A stretch of DNA of 53,231 nt from Anoxybacteroides rupiense (GTDB lineage Bacteria; Bacillota; Bacilli; Bacillales; Anoxybacillaceae): the NCBI RefSeq assembly GCF_014196195.1, contig NZ_JACIDF010000015.1, forward strand, positions 1 through 53,231, given 5' to 3'. Positions 50,424 through 53,231 of this stretch are shown here, piece after piece; positions within the stretch are counted from its first letter, which is position 1, and each line of letters starts with the position of its first letter. The position numbers and the translations under genes were made by a program. The notes under the pieces were generated by a model. The model saw only the letters and a list, made by a program, of their open reading frames with translations. It searched no databases and was not told the origin of the DNA.

Positions 50424-51860
50424 TTATTCGAACACCTCAATTTGATGAAAATCGAGTCGTTTTCCTCCTTGGAAATGAGAACCGTATTGTCGTAATTCAA
50501 GAAGCGAGGCAATATGTTCTCCGTTAATGATTTCTCCAATAATCAATAAAGGAATCCCTGGGGGATACGGTATAATGGTTTCTGCTGCTATGAGCCCCTC
50601 TGCTTGTTCCACATGAACAAATTTTCTGTTTCGCTTCTTTAATGATGAATATGGAATGACCTCTGATGCTGCCGCAAACGAAATGGGCGAGACAGAATCA
50701 AGGGAACGGTCACAACGGTGAAGACCAGAAAATGCCTTTTTTATTTTTTCAATAATCTCCTCCAGATTTTCAAATAATGCTAAGGGATAAACAAAAAGAA
50801 CATTCAATGGATCAGCCAATTCAGTAAAAATCCCTGCTTGCTCTAAACAGCGCTGCAATTCATAACCTGATAACGAGCTTCTTGTTTGAACCGTAATTTT
50901 TAATAAATCGGTCATCACACATGGATCAGTAGATTCCACTACCGCTATTCCTTCTATTCCATTTAATGCTTTTTTAAATAAAGATACTTGAGCTTGTATA
51001 TGACCGATCTCTTCTATAGATAAATGAGCTAAATAGCTTCGAGCTAAATCAAGTGAAGCCATAATTGGATAAGATGGGCTGCTCGATTGAAATATTCGCA
51101 AAAAGTGATGCAGTTTTTCTATGTCGACTAACGAGCTGTTTACATGTAAATACGACCCCATTGTCATAGCCGGCAATGTTTTGTGAGCGGATTGTACAAC
51201 CACATCAGCACCATATGTTATCGCTGTTGAAGGAAAAGGATCTCCTAATATAAAATGAGCGCCATGAGCTTCGTCAACAAGCACAGGGATGCCATAGCGA
51301 TGGGCCATACTCACCGCTTCTTTTAGATCAACTGCCATGCCATAATAATTGGGGTTTGTCAAAATCAGAGCTTTAGCGTTAGGATAAGCTTCAATAGCCT
51401 GTTTAATTGCCTCGTTAGAAACATAAGAAGCCACTTTTACCTCATCATCAAACTGAGGAGAAAGAAATACAGGCACTGCTCCTACTAGCTGCAAAGCATG
51501 GATAATCGATTTATGGCAATTTCTTTGCACAATTACCGGCTCGTTTTCTTCACACGTAGCAAAAATCATGGCTAAATTGCCAACAGTTGAACCATTGATC
51601 AAAAAAAAGGTTTCATCCACTCCATACAACTCAGCTGTTAATCGTTGTGCAGCTGCAATCACAGACTCCGGTTGATGGAGATCATCCAGTCCATTCAATT
51701 CAGTAACGTCAATCCTTAATAAATGCTTATAATGGTTTTTTGATTCGTTTAAAAATACATTTCCATATTTATGTCCTGGTACATGGAAAGAAATTGGATG
51801 TGCAGAGAAATGCTTTTTTAAAGCCGTATATAAAGGTGTTTCTTGTTGTTGATAACTCAT
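50424..51860 (-). CDS. yaaO: Orn/Lys/Arg decarboxylase-family PLP protein (YaaO-like)
   Basis: This 478-residue fold-type I PLP enzyme has FHVPGHKYG at the N-terminus, [31 protein letters not shown] and the PLP lysine in [18 protein letters not shown], with a C-terminal [11 protein letters not shown] domain. The substrate (lysine, arginine or ornithine) cannot be told from the sequence. B. subtilis YaaO, with this neighbour tmk, has no established activity. The wing domain of large biosynthetic decarboxylases is absent. Confidence 0.9.
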   Translation of the reverse strand: MSYQQQETPLYTALKKHFSAHPISFHVPGHKYGNVFLNESKNHYKHLLRIDVTELNGLDDLHQPESVIAAAQRLTAELYGVDETFFLINGSTVGNLAMIFATCEENEPVIVQRNCHKSIIHALQLVGAVPVFLSPQFDDEVKVASYVSNEAIKQAIEAYPNAKALILTNPNYYGMAVDLKEAVSMAHRYGIPVLVDEAHGAHFILGDPFPSTAITYGADVVVQSAHKTLPAMTMGSYLHVNSSLVDIEKLHHFLRIFQSSSPSYPIMASLDLARSYLAHLSIEEIGHIQAQVSLFKKALNGIEGIAVVESTDPCVMTDLLKITVQTRSSLSGYELQRCLEQAGIFTELADPLNVLFVYPLALFENLEEIIEKIKKAFSGLHRCDRSLDSVSPISFAAASEVIPYSSLKKRNRKFVHVEQAEGLIAAETIIPYPPGIPLLIIGEIINGEHIASLLELRQYGSHFQGGKRLDFHQIEVFE

Positions 51861-51910
51861 ACGAAATCATTCCTTTTTTATTCTATCAATTAAATATATT
51901 AAAATAAAAT

Positions 51911-51930
51911 AGGTCCTATTAATAGGACCT
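51911..51930 (-). terminator. Palindromic terminator after csfB
   Basis: A perfect 20-bp palindrome, AGGTCCTATT and its complement, followed on the minus strand by ATTTTATTTT, directly after the csfB stop. Confidence 0.85.
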
Positions 51931-51934
51931 TAAA

Positions 51935-52138
51935 CTATGAATATATTTCTCGATTGATAATTTTTTTTAGTTGCTGTAAATAAAATTGGTATTTGGGATC
52001 ATCTATCTCTGTATGAACGATTTCTTGTTCACAATCGATACAAAGGAATTTTGTATAGATTCGGATGCCTTGATGCTTTAGTTGCTCACAAACAATACAC
52101 GTATCACCTACTGTATGATTGGTCGTAGACTGGTTCAA
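51935..52138 (-). CDS. csfB: Anti-sigma factor CsfB/Gin
   Basis: CsfB (Gin) binds and inhibits sigma-G in the forespore before engulfment is complete, and sigma-E in the forespore. The 67-residue protein has two zinc-type pairs, CIVC (Cys14, Cys17) and CIDC (Cys33, Cys36), and the family end DPKYQFYLQQLKKI. I place a TTG start at 52138, eight bases after GGGAGG; a GTG three codons upstream overlaps that site. It has its own sigma-F promoter and terminator. Confidence 0.93.
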   Translation of the reverse strand: MNQSTTNHTVGDTCIVCEQLKHQGIRIYTKFLCIDCEQEIVHTEIDDPKYQFYLQQLKKIINREIYS

Positions 52139-52158
52139 CTTCTCCACCTCCCATTTGT

Positions 52159-52188
52159 CAGGATTGCCATCTTTATGAGTTTCTATAC
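52159..52188 (-). promoter_or_regulatory. sigma-F promoter of csfB
   Basis: Minus-strand GTATA (52184-52188), 15-bp spacer, GGCAATCCTG (52159-52168), fitting GYATA-N15-GGnnAnAMTn with one mismatch. Confidence 0.8.
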
Positions 52189-52291
52189 TTACAAGATATG
52201 TATTTTTAGTTTGTTTGTATTAAGATGAAATAAAAAAACCTGACTAAACTGATGTTTGAATTGACCTCATAAAGTTAGACAGGTTATTTTG

Positions 52292-53049
52292 TTAGGCGGC
52301 TGTTTGGGCATGAGTTCGGAATTGTACCGGGCTCATGCCTTTTAATTTTGCCTTCATTCGTTTGTGATTGTAATACTCGATATATTTTGCTAATTCTTCT
52401 TTAAAATGGACCACACTTTCAAATTCTTTTAGATATAAGAATTCGGATTTCGTCATACCCAAAGAAATTCTCAATGACTGCATGATCGTAACAGTTACCT
52501 TTTCATGACATACTTTGTGTAATCCCTCGTTCTTTGAGGATATCCCGATACTGGCGCATTTGGTAGTGTCAACCTTGGTCTGAGTGTAAGAGGAGGGCGT
52601 CACCATCTGTCAACTGTTCAAAGGCCTGCTCTAACAATTTCAATTCTGTAATATCTGTTACCCACTTTTCATTTGGTTTTTCTGCCTTGAAATTACGTTC
52701 TAAAATGTTTGGCGCAATCTTGCCGACTTTACCTTTGTCTGAACGATAGTTCTTTATACGAACAATACTTTTTAATTCCCATTTTTTTCATGATACGTTG
52801 CACCTTTTTGTGTCCACGATTTGTCAGTTCATCACGAATACGGCGGTAGCCATAACGACCTTCATGTTCATCATCAATCGCTTGAATGATTCCTTTCAGT
52901 TCTGCATCTGGATCGGGCCGACCAAAGTTTTTCACCCAATAATAATATGTGCTACGCGGAATATCTGCGAGTGATAGAAGTGCTTTCACCGGAAATGCAT
53001 GCCTTAGTTCATAGACTACTTGCGCTTGGTCTTGTGTAAACTTCTCCAT
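52292..53049 (-). pseudogene. IS3-family OrfB transposase, broken
   Basis: The 5' part (53049 to about 52740) encodes MEKFTQDQAQVVYELRH and an HTH_21 domain (SLADIPRSTYYYW, GRYGYRRIRDEL). Reading then shifts frame near [16 protein letters not shown]. The next piece, [13 protein letters not shown], holds the first catalytic Asp but jumps straight to [13 protein letters not shown], so roughly 40-50 codons are missing. HSDQG (second Asp) is followed by another frameshift, and the last part (52606-52292, with ENFFG in a shifted frame and EYYNHKRMKAKLKGMSPVQF) completes the DDE domain. It cannot make an active transposase. Confidence 0.88.
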
Positions 53050-53054
53050 AACAA

Positions 53055-53102
53055 AACTGCACCTCCAATTGTTAGACACAACTAACAATTGGAGGTGCAG
53101 TT
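53055..53102. repeat. Perfect 21-bp inverted repeat at the right end of the IS
   Basis: The arms 53055-53075 and 53082-53102 are exact complements (outer bases AACTGCACCTCC) with a 6-base loop (ACACAA). The outer arm is the terminal repeat of the element; the inner arm ends 6 bases before the transposase start codon and contains its GGAGGT. Confidence 0.93.
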
Positions 53103-53136
53103 CAAACTGATGTTTAGTCCGGCTTTTAGTTTGTTT

Positions 53137-53231
<95 letters not shown>

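Larger units (their letters stand above)
52257..53104 (-). mobile_element. Decayed IS3-family insertion sequence
   Basis: The element is about 848 bp with 5'-TG...CA-3' ends. The terminal inverted repeats are imperfect: TGAACTGCACCTC at the right end (minus strand) against TGAATTGACCTC at the left. It encodes pieces of an IS3-type OrfB transposase and lacks OrfA. With these ends the flanking direct repeat is 10 bp (AACTGATGTT at 52247-52256 and 53105-53114). If the ends are set three bases further out (GTTTGAA), the repeat is the 4-bp ATCA, more usual for IS3 elements. The empty site is the same in either reading: an intact rRNA terminator. Insertion orientation is the same as the rRNA operon. 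Confidence 0.85.
52232..53122 (-). terminator. rRNA operon terminator split by an IS element
   Basis: On the minus strand the 5' arm CCGGACTAAAC (53112-53122) and the 3' arm GTTTAGTCAGG plus seven T (52232-52249) would form an 11-bp stem (one mismatch) with an ATCA loop, the terminator after 5S rRNA. The arms are now about 860 bp apart, and the loop sequence ATCA is duplicated on both sides of the element. Confidence 0.85.

Overview
The window is a stretch of chromosome from a Gram-positive, endospore-forming member of the Bacillaceae. It carries dedicated sporulation genes (spoIIE, spoVT, spoVG, yabG, sspF, csfB/gin, fin, yabP/yabQ), an AbrB/Spo0A circuit, and a gene order that follows the origin-proximal segment of Bacillus subtilis between two rRNA operons, here read on the minus strand. 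The sequence alone does not fix genus or species. The order and protein similarity suggest a Bacillus/Geobacillus/Anoxybacillus-like relative. Every gene lies on the minus strand except abrB.

Left end (1-18,945): the 5' tip of a 16S rRNA gene with a tandem-promoter leader, then (upstream on the minus strand) lysS, dusB, an XRE regulator, the folate operon folK-folB-folP-pabC-pabA-pabB, cysK, hslO, coaX, ftsH, hpt, tilS, the kinase-like yabT, the vWA protein yabS and spoIIE. spoIIE has a Spo0A-type promoter with a 21-bp spacer.

Middle (18,946-41,983): a tRNA-Met/tRNA-Glu pair, yabR, divIC, yabQ, yabP, rqcP (yabO), yabN, yabM, spoVT, mfd, fin, pth, ctc, prs, glmU, spoVG, ridA, purR, ispE, sspF, veg, yabG, rsmA, rnmV and yabE. 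Recognisable sigma-H (spoVG), sigma-G (spoVT), sigma-K (yabG) and probable sigma-E (yabP) promoters show that compartment-specific sporulation control is built into this housekeeping neighbourhood. Two short unassigned reading frames lie in spacers here: 24,951-25,109 (52 codons) and 26,084-26,233 (49 codons).

Right end (41,984-53,231): tatD, metS, the divergent abrB with its Spo0A boxes, rsmI, trmN6, yabA, ricT, holB, tmk, a lysine/arginine/ornithine decarboxylase-family gene (yaaO), csfB with a sigma-F promoter, a decayed IS3-family element, and the 3' part of a 5S rRNA gene. The IS element sits inside the hairpin of the rRNA operon terminator. Relative to B. subtilis the segment lacks darA (yaaQ), yaaR, yazA, yacD, xpaC and yaaN.

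Most of the window is conserved core genome. The items most worth a second look are the IS element that splits an rRNA terminator, the hairpin that would hide the fin ribosome-binding site, the missing c-di-AMP receptor gene darA at its usual place, the small unassigned reading frames, and a circularly permuted-looking vWA domain in YabS. No clearly new multi-gene system was found.
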